NCBI GenBank assembly: GCA_024743315.1
Contig: JANSWU010000001.1
Location: 558,001 to 622,000 of the forward strand
Source: Hyphomonadaceae bacterium
GTDB lineage: Bacteria > Pseudomonadota > Alphaproteobacteria > Caulobacterales > Hyphomonadaceae
Reading direction: 5' to 3'
DNA length: 64,000 bases
The notes beneath the pieces were generated by a model. That model did no database searches. It saw nothing but the letters and a program-made list of their open reading frames with translations, and was not told the DNA's origin. Numbering within the stretch: the first letter of the stretch is position 1; each line of letters opens with the position of its first letter. Made by a program: the position numbers and the translations under genes. Positions 52,701-61,005 of this stretch are shown piece by piece.

Positions 52701-55700
52701 CTATTCGGAGCCAAGCTCCGAAAGCAGAGAATCAACCGCCGCTTCAAGCGGCAGGTCACGACCGGTTTGTGCCAGTTGTGGTGGATTGTCGACCAGGATG
52801 TCTGGTTGCAATTCCTGGTTTTCCAGCGGGCGGTTTTGTTGATCCAGTGCCGGCAATTGTGGAATGCCGAAGACGAGATCTCCGGAAATTTGCCCTTCCC
52901 ACCATACGGCGGTGGCGGTGCCAGGCACCGGCATGCCAATCGTCTTGCCGAGTTCGAACAGATCATAGGCATAGGGGAACATGTGGGCGTTGGAGTAATT
53001 GCCTTCATTCATGACCACGGCTGATGGTTTGGTCCAGCGCTCCTCTGGGGCGCCCGAGACGATCCGGTCGCGTGCCCGCATATTGAAATAGGATTCCCCA
53101 TCGAGCAGTGTGATCAGATCATCATGCAACCAACCGCCGCCATTGAAGCGCGTGTCAACAATAACGGCTTCCTTGGCAAAGTTTTGTCCGAACAGGTCCG
53201 CGAAGATCTGCCGATAGCCGGCATCATTCATAGACCGAATGTGGACATAGCCGACGCGGCCATTCGAACGCGCTTCAACAATTGCCCGGCGACGATCGAT
53301 CCAGCGATCATAGAGCTTTCCGGCTTCATCACGTCGCGAATAGGTTCGAACGGCAATCGTCCGACCATCATCCAAGGTCAAACGCACGCGATCTCCCGCC
53401 TTGCGATTGAGCAGCTCAAACGCGTTCTGACGTCCGGTGATGGACTCGCCATCTATCGCCGTGATGCGGTCGCCAGCAGTGATATTGAGGGCGTCCCGAT
53501 CAAGCGGGCCGTCTGGCAGGATCTCGCCAATTCGCAAGCCCTCACCGCCATCCAAGTCAAAGATAACGCCGAGCGCTGCAGTGGAATCATCGGCCATGCC
53601 ATTGCCGCCATTATAATACATGCCGGTATGGCTGGCATTCAGCTGGCCGAGCATTTCTGACATCAGGACGGCGAAGTCGCGATTATTGGAAACCGCGGCC
53701 ACTTTGGGTTTATAGGCGGCCTGCATCGCCTCCCAATCGACGCCATGAAAGTCCGGATCATAGAATTTGTCGTCGACCTGGTGCCATGTGTGATTGAAAA
53801 TATACAGGCGTTCTGCGTCCGGGCGCAGGCGCATCTCTGCCGAAATCTCAACTGGCTTGACTTTGATGTCATCACCGAGCTTGGCCTGGTGGAGTCGGCC
53901 ATCAGCGAGAATGATCAGCATTTTGCCATCCTCGGAAATGTCGAGCGTCGCCGAGTTTGCGCCAATCGGGGCCACTTTGCTGGCTTCGCCTTTGGTCAGG
54001 TCATTGACCCAAAGGTCATACCCGCCCTCAAATGCGGCGAGATAGTAGAGCTTTTTAAGATCTGGCCCGAGCACCGCGCCAGCGAGATCCGCTGATTGAG
54101 GTGTCAGGCGCACGGTGCGATTTTCGATGGCGTCAAAGTCAATGCTGATATCGGCATCGTCTTCGCGCATCGCGGCCAGGTTTAGCAGCGCTGTAACATC
54201 GACTTTGTCATCGTCCTCGCCCTCATCCTCGCCGTCTTCATCTTCCTCTTTGGCGTCCCCATCGCCATTCTTTTCCAGCACGGAACGCTCCTGGTCGGTC
54301 AGGTTGAACCGGGTCCAGCTGGCTTCGGTGAGGAAAGCGGCCATGATGTCGCCTTCCGATCCCCAGGAGCCATGCGTGCGTTCGCCGAACCGGTCGGAAT
54401 ACCAGTACACAACATCGCCGCCGGAATGCCAGATTGGGCTGCCATCATGATAGCCATTGACCGATATATCTTGAGGCGGGGCCGAGCCATCGACTGGGGC
54501 AAGCCCGATATCGGCATAGAAATAATAGCCGCGCGGCGAAAAGTCCGCCGCAATCCATTTTGAATCCGGTGAGAAATCAAAGCTGATATCGCCATCGGCA
54601 TAGGAATAGTTTTGGTCCACCGTGAACAGGGTCCGACGATTGGTGCCGTCACGGTCCATCACGCGGATCAGGTCGCGGTCTTCAATGAAGCCGATTTTCT
54701 CGCCGTCCGGACTATAGGCTGGTTGGAAAGCATTGCCCTCGAACGGCTCATACACAGCCTTGGTTTCGAACTGCACAGACATGGAGAAACGCGGCGCATT
54801 GTCTTCGGCAATACTGGTCTCATAAATGCCCCAGCCGCCATTTTGTTCGCCGGCATAGAGCAAGGTTTTTCCATCTGGGGAGAACGAGACAGACCGCTCC
54901 TGTCCGGGCGTATCGGTGACCCGGACCGTGTCAGAAAATTCCGTGTCCGTGACAAAAATCTCGCCGCGGAAGACATAAGCAATTTCAGACCCATCGGGTG
55001 AGATCGCGAACTCGGAGATGCTTCCATTGGCAGGCACCGGCTCAATGTCCCCGCCGACTCGACCGACCGGCACTTTGATCGAGACCGGCTGCGGCTCGCT
55101 CCCCGGCATCACCTTATGGATCACGCCATGATAGGTGTAGACGACAGTGCCATCATTGCTGACCGAGGTTTCGCGCGCTGGGTGGGGGCCATGCTGGCTC
55201 AGCATTTCGCTCTCGCCGGTCTCTAAATTCACGCGCCGAAGATTGAACGCTCCGCCATCGACTTCTGACTGCATGAACAGGCTGGTGCCATCGGGGGACC
55301 AGGCCGGGGCGTGGTCACCGCCCGGTGTATCAGTGACTTTCGTATGGGTGCCGGCCTCGATGTCAAAGATCCAGATGTCGCGTGCAAATGAGCTGACATC
55401 GCGCTGGCGCCATTCATTTTCATAGGCCTTTTCGTCACGATAAGCGATCTTGGTGCCGTCCGGGCTGTACCGGGCCTCGTCGCCGGGGACAGTTGTGACC
55501 AGGCGCGGCGTGCCGCCAAGGATTGAGACATCGTAAAGCTGTGGCAGCGCCCCGGTCGGGAAATAGCTCGAGCTGACCGATTGCCCGCGCGCGGAGGTGA
55601 ATAACACACGGGTGCCGTCGACCGAGAAGTCACTCGGCGTATCGTCCGCGTCATGATAGGTCAGCCTTTGCAAGCCGGTGCCGTCTGACATCATGACAAA

Positions 55701-56006
55701 CACATCGAGGTCGCCATTGCGATCCGAAGCAAAGGCGATCCGCGAGCCATCGCGCGACCAGACTGGCATACCATCCCAGCCATTGTCCCGGGTCAGAGCG
55801 ACAGCTGTGCCACCTGAACTTGGGACGACCCAAATGTCGCCATGCGCAGCAAAGGCAATGCTGTTTCCATCAGGCGAAATGGCCGGGGCCTGGAACCAGG
55901 TTTCATCTTCATTGACGAGATCGCTCGCCGTAAACCCCTGGCCGAGCGCCGCGGGTGCGGACAAGAGGGCCGTGGCTAAGGAAAGAAGGGAGATCGATGC
56001 GCGCAT
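52701..56006 (-). CDS. Secreted tricorn-type S41 peptidase
   Basis: 1101 residues. Signal peptide (SLATALLSAPAALG), then beta-propeller repeats of the WD40-like/TolB kind (AISPDGNSIAFAAHGDIW, SRDGSRIAFASDRNGDLDV and many more, about 25-700), an acidic insert (EEDEDGEDEGEDDDK near 590), a helical linker, a PDZ domain (about 840-910) and an S41 protease core with RFNGGGWLHDDL and the nucleophile region NEGNYSNAH. It should trim peptides in the periplasm. The leader can form a hairpin covering the ribosome binding site. Confidence 0.93.
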   Translation of the reverse strand: MRASISLLSLATALLSAPAALGQGFTASDLVNEDETWFQAPAISPDGNSIAFAAHGDIWVVPSSGGTAVALTRDNGWDGMPVWSRDGSRIAFASDRNGDLDVFVMMSDGTGLQRLTYHDADDTPSDFSVDGTRVLFTSARGQSVSSSYFPTGALPQLYDVSILGGTPRLVTTVPGDEARYSPDGTKIAYRDEKAYENEWRQRDVSSFARDIWIFDIEAGTHTKVTDTPGGDHAPAWSPDGTSLFMQSEVDGGAFNLRRVNLETGESEMLSQHGPHPARETSVSNDGTVVYTYHGVIHKVMPGSEPQPVSIKVPVGRVGGDIEPVPANGSISEFAISPDGSEIAYVFRGEIFVTDTEFSDTVRVTDTPGQERSVSFSPDGKTLLYAGEQNGGWGIYETSIAEDNAPRFSMSVQFETKAVYEPFEGNAFQPAYSPDGEKIGFIEDRDLIRVMDRDGTNRRTLFTVDQNYSYADGDISFDFSPDSKWIAADFSPRGYYFYADIGLAPVDGSAPPQDISVNGYHDGSPIWHSGGDVVYWYSDRFGERTHGSWGSEGDIMAAFLTEASWTRFNLTDQERSVLEKNGDGDAKEEDEDGEDEGEDDDKVDVTALLNLAAMREDDADISIDFDAIENRTVRLTPQSADLAGAVLGPDLKKLYYLAAFEGGYDLWVNDLTKGEASKVAPIGANSATLDISEDGKMLIILADGRLHQAKLGDDIKVKPVEISAEMRLRPDAERLYIFNHTWHQVDDKFYDPDFHGVDWEAMQAAYKPKVAAVSNNRDFAVLMSEMLGQLNASHTGMYYNGGNGMADDSTAALGVIFDLDGGEGLRIGEILPDGPLDRDALNITAGDRITAIDGESITGRQNAFELLNRKAGDRVRLTLDDGRTIAVRTYSRRDEAGKLYDRWIDRRRAIVEARSNGRVGYVHIRSMNDAGYRQIFADLFGQNFAKEAVIVDTRFNGGGWLHDDLITLLDGESYFNMRARDRIVSGAPEERWTKPSAVVMNEGNYSNAHMFPYAYDLFELGKTIGMPVPGTATAVWWEGQISGDLVFGIPQLPALDQQNRPLENQELQPDILVDNPPQLAQTGRDLPLEAAVDSLLSELGSE

Positions 56007-56009
56007 GAA

Positions 56010-56062
56010 AGGCTCCTTGCTTTAACTTTTGCTCATTCGGTAGCGAGCCCAGGAAGGAGCCT
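56010..56062 (-). promoter_or_regulatory. Leader hairpin able to hide the tricorn ribosome binding site
   Basis: On the minus strand AGGCTCCTT (plus 56054-56062) is complementary over 9 bases to AAGGAGCCT (plus 56010-56018), which is the Shine-Dalgarno of the protease gene. The loop is 35 bases. An adjacent TTTGCTT can pair with AAAGCAA next to it, suggesting alternative folds. Confidence 0.5.
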
Positions 56063-56168
56063 CAAGCAAAGAATGGGATCTGCGCGTCGATTCTTGCGAT
56101 CTTGGAAGATCCTTCCCGAAACTGTTGTGTTTGCGGGGATTTATTCCAATTCTTAGCGCCCTATTTAC

Positions 56169-56188
56169 ATGCAACAAGAATGTTGCAT
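56169..56188. promoter_or_regulatory. ArsR-type operator
   Basis: ATGCAACA-AGAA-TGTTGCAT, a perfect 8-bp dyad with a 4-base centre, ending 9 bases before the ArsR-family start codon. Confidence 0.75.
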
Positions 56189-56196
56189 AACAGGAT

Positions 56197-56511
56197 ATGG
56201 GCATTCCATTCGATCCAAACCTCAGCAAATTGTTCCGCGCCCTGGGCGACGACACGCGCCTGATGCTGCTCGACCATTTGCGAAAGCGCGATGATCAGAG
56301 CCTGTTCGAGCTCTGTGCGCGACTGGTCGAGGATCAGAATGTAACCCTGACCCGCCAAGCCATCACAAGGCATTTGAACACGCTGGAAGAGGCGGGGCTG
56401 ATCACCACGGCCTGGCGCGGCCGAACCAAGGTTCACTCGCTCACGGCAGGCGCGTTCGAAGACACCATCAATCCATGGCTGACGCCATTTTTCAACGGGG
56501 ACGAAATATGA
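56197..56511 (+). CDS. ArsR family transcriptional regulator
   Basis: 104 residues. Winged helix: LSKLFRALGDDTRLMLLDHLRKRDDQSLFELCARL ... LTRQAITRHLNTLEEAGLITTAWRGRTKVHSL. The metal-binding Cys pair of classical ArsR (CVCDL in alpha 3) is absent; only one Cys (LCARL) is seen, so it may sense something else. A perfect dyad just upstream indicates autoregulation. It overlaps the VOC gene as ATGA. Confidence 0.9.
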   Translation: MGIPFDPNLSKLFRALGDDTRLMLLDHLRKRDDQSLFELCARLVEDQNVTLTRQAITRHLNTLEEAGLITTAWRGRTKVHSLTAGAFEDTINPWLTPFFNGDEI

Positions 56512-56897
56512 AAATGTACATTAAAAGCGTGATGGTCGAGGACCAGAACAAGGCGCGCGACTTTTACACCAAGACGCTCGGCTTCAAGATCAAGCATGAT
56601 ATCCCGATGGGTCATCATAGCTGGCTGACCCTGGTCTCATCAGATGAGCCTGATGGCGTCGAGCTGGCGCTCGAGCCGAGCGAATATCCAGCCGCTCGCG
56701 CGCTTCAGGAATCGCTGATGGCGGATGGTATTCCATGGACCGCGTTCAGCGTCGATAATATCGAAGACGAGGTCAAACGCCTTGAAGCGGCGGGCGTCAG
56801 CTTCACCCAACCGCCGATGAAAGCGGGCGGTGCGACCATGGCCGTGTTCGACGATACGTGCGGCAATCTCATTCAGCTGATTGAGCTGGAGGGCTAA
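56508..56897 (+). CDS. VOC (glyoxalase/bleomycin-resistance-like) family protein
   Basis: 129 residues from ATG 56508, coupled to the ArsR gene. The VOC core is complete: MYIKSVMVEDQNKARDFYTKTLGF, a middle strand (GHHSWLTLVSSDEPDGVELAL) and CGNLIQLIELEG with the terminal Glu. Such proteins bind or convert small molecules, sometimes giving resistance. ArsR-VOC pairs are widespread. Confidence 0.9.
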   Translation: MKMYIKSVMVEDQNKARDFYTKTLGFKIKHDIPMGHHSWLTLVSSDEPDGVELALEPSEYPAARALQESLMADGIPWTAFSVDNIEDEVKRLEAAGVSFTQPPMKAGGATMAVFDDTCGNLIQLIELEG

Positions 56898-56911
56898 CCC
56901 GGCGGGTGCAA

Positions 56912-57520
56912 TCAGAATGGAGACTTTGGCAAGGACCAGTTCCGCAAGATCGCAATCGCACGCAGGATGAACGCTGCCGCAAAGGCGATCCCGAACGCGG
57001 TCAGGTGCGACGCGCCGTTGGTCAAGGCGAGATAGTACGTCCCGGCCCCGAGCAAGGCGGCGGTGGCATAAATCTCACTGCGCAAAAGTAATGGGTCTTC
57101 ATTGGCGACCACATCGCGCAACAAGCCGCCGGCGCTCGCGGTCAGCACGCCCATGATGATCACCACCGGCCAGTCAAAGCCGAGCGCCGTCGCCTTGGCC
57201 GCGCCAGTCGCGGCGAACAAGGCCATGCCCACCGCATCGGCCCAGCGCAACGGCTTGAACGCATTGATCGGCCGATGAAACACAAACACGGTCAACCCGC
57301 CGAGCAAGGCCAGCAATAGCGTCCAGGTATCCGACAACCAGAACACTGGCTGATCCAGCAACACATCGCGCAAAGTCCCGCCGCCAATTGCCGGCAAGAA
57401 AGCGAGTACAATGATCCCGAACAGATCCATATCCTTGCGCACGGCGACCACCCCTCCGGATAAGGCAAAAACATAAACGCCGAGCCGATCGGCAATGGTG
57501 ATGAGCAGGTCGAGAGTCAT
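56912..57520 (-). CDS. TRIC-type (UPF0126) cation channel family protein
   Basis: 202 residues, seven hydrophobic segments in two UPF0126 repeats: ADRLGVYVFALSGGVVAVRKDMDLFGIIVLAFLPAIGGGTLRDVLL and GFDWPVVIIMGVLTASAGGLLRDVVANEDP. The paired GGG(T/L)LRDV motifs are diagnostic. Homologous to trimeric intracellular cation channels; bacterial members conduct K+ or transport amino acids (YicG type). It converges with the VOC gene. Confidence 0.93.
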   Translation of the reverse strand: MTLDLLITIADRLGVYVFALSGGVVAVRKDMDLFGIIVLAFLPAIGGGTLRDVLLDQPVFWLSDTWTLLLALLGGLTVFVFHRPINAFKPLRWADAVGMALFAATGAAKATALGFDWPVVIIMGVLTASAGGLLRDVVANEDPLLLRSEIYATAALLGAGTYYLALTNGASHLTAFGIAFAAAFILRAIAILRNWSLPKSPF

Positions 57521-57540
57521 GGGGTGGGGTTATAGAGGGT

Positions 57541-57719
57541 AACGAGGCCGGACAAAACCAAATCACGAATATTTACATTGCCATGACAAAAATTTTTATG
57601 CACTCAAAGAATAGTAATAATTAATTCCTGAAAAATTATATCTACTAATTAAAAGAACAATAATACTACAATAGATGGCTTGTATGAGATATATTACTAA
57701 ATTGCTTAGGAAATTTCGA
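57541..57719. other. AT-rich patch upstream of a small gene beside tRNA genes
   Basis: About 180 bases that are mostly A and T (for example TAATAATTAATTCC and ACTAATTAAAAG), strongly unlike the GC-rich surroundings. No gene seen in it. It lies close to tRNA-Gly, a common integration target, and may be a remnant of acquired DNA or a strong promoter region. Confidence 0.6.
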
Positions 57720-57974
57720 ATGAAGTTCATTGCGAAAATTCCAGACAGGGATCTATTGGGGATTGGCCTGGACGAAGCGCCTTTGGTCGAATTCAGCGAT
57801 CCATTCCAAAACACTTCAAACAATCGTTGGAGCGTAAGGGTGGCGATTTCGGGTTCAGCGGGTAGCTTCGACAGTGAGATACACGGCGCAACCGCCCTTC
57901 AAGCAGCGTTACTTGCAACTCAGTTCGCGGCAAGAGTGCTTGACCCGGATGTCTCGACCAAGTCCAACAATTGA
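57720..57974 (+). CDS. Hypothetical protein, 84 aa
   Basis: Starts at ATG 57720 with AGGAAA six bases upstream (an earlier in-frame ATG at 57675 has no site). Sequence begins MKFIAKIPDRDLLGIGLDEAPL, with a beta-rich centre (WSVRVAISGSAGS) and an Ala-rich helix (HGATALQAALLATQFAARVL). It resembles short strand-helix domains of the DUF6968 kind, but this is a weak impression. The preceding AT-rich patch suggests possible transfer. Function unknown. Confidence 0.55.
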   Translation: MKFIAKIPDRDLLGIGLDEAPLVEFSDPFQNTSNNRWSVRVAISGSAGSFDSEIHGATALQAALLATQFAARVLDPDVSTKSNN

Positions 57975-57993
57975 GCTGAGGGGCTAAAAAAGT

Positions 57994-58067
57994 TGGAGCG
58001 GGTACACGGAATCGAACCGAGCTACACAGCTTGGAAGGCTGGTGCATTACCACTATGCTATACCCGC
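57994..58067 (-). tRNA. tRNA-Gly (anticodon TCC)
   Basis: 74 bases with encoded CCA. Acceptor GCGGGTA/TACCCGC, anticodon loop CTTCCAA (TCC), T-loop GGTTCGATTCC. A T-run follows the CCA end on the minus strand and probably ends transcription from the tRNA-Tyr side. Confidence 0.97.
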
Positions 58068-58104
58068 TCAGGGTCCGCGGCTTCTATAGCACGTCTTGTG
58101 CAAG

Positions 58105-58189
58105 TGGTGGAGGGGACTGGATTCGAACCAGTGTACGCAAAGCGGGCAGATTTACAGTCTGCTGGATTTAACCACTCTCCCACCCCTCC
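58105..58189 (-). tRNA. tRNA-Tyr (anticodon GTA)
   Basis: 85 bases with encoded CCA, long variable arm as expected for bacterial tRNA-Tyr. Acceptor GGAGGGG/CCCCTCC, anticodon loop CTGTAAA (GTA), T-loop GGTTCGAATCC. 37 bases upstream of tRNA-Gly on the same strand. Confidence 0.97.
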
Positions 58190-58283
58190 GGGGCAACTTA
58201 CACAACGCCATTTGACGCCGCAGTTTCCGGCCTTCATTAGGGGGCTTTGACACCTCCGTCTTTCAACCGGAAACGGCCTTATA

Positions 58284-59057
58284 ATGAGCAAGCCCCGCCC
58301 GCGCAACCGTCCTAATTCACACAGGCGAAAATCATCGCCGCGCCCGCATGGCTCGGGCGAAAACTGGCTCTGGGGCGTGCATGCGGTGAGCGCGGCTCTG
58401 GCCAATCCAAACCGGCGTATGGTGCGCCTGGTCGGGACCAAGAATGGTTTGGCGCGCCTGGCCAAAAGTCCGGGCCGGGCCGAGGTCCTGGAGCCCGGGG
58501 CGATTGACGCGCTGCTGCCGCGCGACGCCGTGCATCAGGGGCTCGCGGCGAAGTTTGAACCGCTCAGCCCGGTTCAGATCGAGAATGTGATCGGATCCGG
58601 CGCGACCCGGGTCGTCGTGCTCGACCAGGTCAGTGATCCGCACAATCTTGGCGCCATCTATCGCTCGGCGGCCGCCTTTGGGTTTGAGGCGCTCATCCTG
58701 CAGACCCGCAATGCGCCGCCGATCACCGGCATCGTGGCCAAATCTGCAGTCGGGGCGATTGAAACCGTGACTGAGTGCCGGGTCGTCAATATCGCTCGCG
58801 CGCTCGAGGCCTTGAACGAGGCCGGCTTTCACACGGTCGGGCTCGCGGGTGAAGGCACGGCGATGATTGAACCGGCCGTGTCCGGCGCGGCAAAGCTTGC
58901 GATTGTTTTGGGCGCCGAAGGACCGGGTCTTAGACCGGGAGTCGCCAAAGCCTGCGCGGAACTCGCGCGCATTCCGATTGCCTCGCAGATGGAAAGCTTG
59001 AATGTTTCCAACGCGGCGGCGATTGCGTTTTACGAAGCGGCCCGGGCTAAAGGTTGA
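58284..59057 (+). CDS. rlmB: 23S rRNA (guanosine(2251)-2'-O)-methyltransferase RlmB
   Basis: 257 residues. N-terminal substrate domain (WGVHAVSAALANPNRRMVRLVGTKNG), SPOUT core with VVLDQVSDPHNLGAIYRSAAAFG, KSAVGAIETV, and the knot motifs LGAEGPGLRPGV and IPIASQMESLNVSNAAAIAFYEAAR. The basic N-terminus (KPRPRNRPNSHRRK) is an extension. Its last 11 bases overlap the convergent ATP-grasp gene. It stands beside the tRNA genes, as in other Alphaproteobacteria. Confidence 0.95.
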   Translation: MSKPRPRNRPNSHRRKSSPRPHGSGENWLWGVHAVSAALANPNRRMVRLVGTKNGLARLAKSPGRAEVLEPGAIDALLPRDAVHQGLAAKFEPLSPVQIENVIGSGATRVVVLDQVSDPHNLGAIYRSAAAFGFEALILQTRNAPPITGIVAKSAVGAIETVTECRVVNIARALEALNEAGFHTVGLAGEGTAMIEPAVSGAAKLAIVLGAEGPGLRPGVAKACAELARIPIASQMESLNVSNAAAIAFYEAARAKG

Positions 59058-59922
59058 GACGCTTCGCCACCGCGGCGGCCATGAGCGGTCCGAGGTCAGG
59101 GCCCTCGAGCGGATAAAGATACGGCTCGATCAGCTCCAATTCCATCAAGCGCAGTCCGCCATCTTCGCCGCGCAACATGTCGACACGGGCATAAAGAGGG
59201 ACCTCTTCCAAATGGGTCAGAACGTTTCGAGCTTCAGCGAGATCTTCCCGTGACGGCGTCACTGGGGTTTCGAACCCACCATAGGTCGACTGAATACGGT
59301 AATCGCCAGCTTTGGCCTGTTTCAGCAAGGCATGTGAAAACTCGCCATCAATGAAGATGAAGCTGAGCTCGCCCTCGTCCTGGATCATGGACAAAAAAGG
59401 CTGCACCATCATGGGGTGCGGCATGTCCGGCAGCTTATCCTCCGCCGACAGGCGATATTGGCCGTCCGCCCCTGCCCCGACCTGGCGCTTGAAAACCAGA
59501 TCCTCGCTGCTGAGTTCAGCGAAGGCGTTTTCGAAGGCGGCTTGGTCCACCCGGTCGATCCAGAGCGTCGGGATCAAGCGCACATCCGTGCTTTCGAATT
59601 CCCGCAAATAGCGCTTATCACTGTTCCATTTGACCAGGCGGGCGCTGTTAAACAGAGGTGTGACAAATTCGATCTGCTCCAGTGTTTTCAGGAAGTGATC
59701 AGCATGATCCCAATAATCCCAAGTCGTGCCGATGATGACGGCTGCGAAGCGGGACCAATCCTGTGTGTCATCGGCCCAGTCGACATCTTCGATCTGCATG
59801 CTTTGGGCGGCAAACGGTCCACGCAAAGCCTCCATCATCCGGTCATGTTCGAACGCATCGCTGCGCCTTGTCGGTGAGCCCGGCAGCGTGGCTTTGGAGG
59901 CAAGATAAGCAATTGAAGTCAT
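59047..59922 (-). CDS. ATP-grasp domain protein
   Basis: 291 residues. The ATP-grasp fold is suggested by DLVFKRQVGAGADGQYRL (nucleotide lysine), MVQPFLSMIQDEGELSFIFIDGEFSHALLK and the metal-binding LMELELIEPYLYPLEG. It resembles the glutathione-synthetase-like or cycloserine-type ligases of unknown specificity found in marine Alphaproteobacteria. It would ligate an amino or acyl group. It is a single gene, convergent with rlmB. Confidence 0.85.
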   Translation of the reverse strand: MTSIAYLASKATLPGSPTRRSDAFEHDRMMEALRGPFAAQSMQIEDVDWADDTQDWSRFAAVIIGTTWDYWDHADHFLKTLEQIEFVTPLFNSARLVKWNSDKRYLREFESTDVRLIPTLWIDRVDQAAFENAFAELSSEDLVFKRQVGAGADGQYRLSAEDKLPDMPHPMMVQPFLSMIQDEGELSFIFIDGEFSHALLKQAKAGDYRIQSTYGGFETPVTPSREDLAEARNVLTHLEEVPLYARVDMLRGEDGGLRLMELELIEPYLYPLEGPDLGPLMAAAVAKRLNL

Positions 59923-60006
59923 CGCCGCGCCTTAGCTGGCCTTCTTGGTTGCGTCCACCCTGACGATCTGGCACATGCGCGGCGAGTGAAAGCTGAGGAT
60001 ATTTCA

Positions 60007-61005
60007 ATGACAGCAGCGGTTTATGATGTGGTCGGGCTCGGCAATGCGATTGTCGATGTGATCTCGCGCCAGGATGATGCCTTCCTGGAAAGCTGGGGCA
60101 TCAACAAGGATGCGATGAACCTGATTGAGGAAGACCGCGCAGATGCGCTCACGAGCGCCTCGGTCAATGCACTCGAAACCTCCGGCGGCTCCGGGGCGAA
60201 CACGATTGCCGGCATTGCAAGCCTTGGCGGCAAGGCGGCCTATATCGGCAAAGTCGCGGATGACCGGCTCGGCAAAGTCTTCAAAGACGATATGCAGACG
60301 ATTGGCGTGCCGTTCGAGACTGTGCCGCTCACCGACGGCCCGGCAACCGCGCGCTCGATCATTTTTGTCACGCCCGACGGCAAGCGCAGCATGAACACAT
60401 TCCTGGGCGCGTCGGTTGAATTCTCACCTTCGGATGTTGACCGCACCACCGTGGAATCGGCCGGAATTCTGTATCTCGAAGGTTATCTTTTCGACAAGGA
60501 AGCCGCGAAAGCCGCTTTCGTGCATGCCGCCGAAATCGCGCATGCAGCGGGTCGCAAAGTGTCGCTGACCTTATCCGACAGCTTTTGCGTTGATCGTCAT
60601 CGCGACAGTTTCCGCCAACTTATCCGGACCCAGGTCGATATCCTGTTCGCCAATGAGGAAGAGCTGCTCAGCCTTTACGAGACGCGCGATTTTGAGGCGG
60701 CTGTCGAACAGCTGCGCGCGGATACCGGCGTCGCCGCGATCACGCGCAGCGAAAAAGGCTCGGTCGTCATCGGCGACGGTGATCCAATCGCGGTGCCGGC
60801 CGAGCCGGTGGCTGAAGTCGTCGACACGACCGGTGCCGGCGATCAATATGCGGCAGGGTTCCTGTTCGGAATTGCCCGCGGATTGCCGCTCGCCACCTGC
60901 GCCAAGCTTGGCCACATCGCGGCGGCGGAAGTGATCTCCCATTATGGCCCGCGTCCGGAAGTGTCGCTGGCAACGCTCGCGGCCAAGGCTGGGATCGAGG
61001 CCTAG
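60007..61005 (+). CDS. PfkB-type sugar kinase, adenosine kinase-like
   Basis: 332 residues from ATG 60007 (GAGGAT upstream). VVGLGNAIVDVISRQDDAFLES, GGSGANTIAGIASLGGKAAYIGKVADDRLGKVF, VTPDGKRSMNTFLGAS and anion-hole/catalytic VVDTTGAGDQYAAGFLFGIARG identify a PfkB ribokinase. The N-terminal style is that of bacterial adenosine kinases. Its stop overlaps the convergent isomerase stop by 4 bases. Confidence 0.92.
   Translation: MTAAVYDVVGLGNAIVDVISRQDDAFLESWGINKDAMNLIEEDRADALTSASVNALETSGGSGANTIAGIASLGGKAAYIGKVADDRLGKVFKDDMQTIGVPFETVPLTDGPATARSIIFVTPDGKRSMNTFLGASVEFSPSDVDRTTVESAGILYLEGYLFDKEAAKAAFVHAAEIAHAAGRKVSLTLSDSFCVDRHRDSFRQLIRTQVDILFANEEELLSLYETRDFEAAVEQLRADTGVAAITRSEKGSVVIGDGDPIAVPAEPVAEVVDTTGAGDQYAAGFLFGIARGLPLATCAKLGHIAAAEVISHYGPRPEVSLATLAAKAGIEA

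Noticed and set aside
57993-58465. Open frames running through tRNA-Gly and tRNA-Tyr
   Set aside because: They consist of tRNA sequence and the antisense of rlmB.
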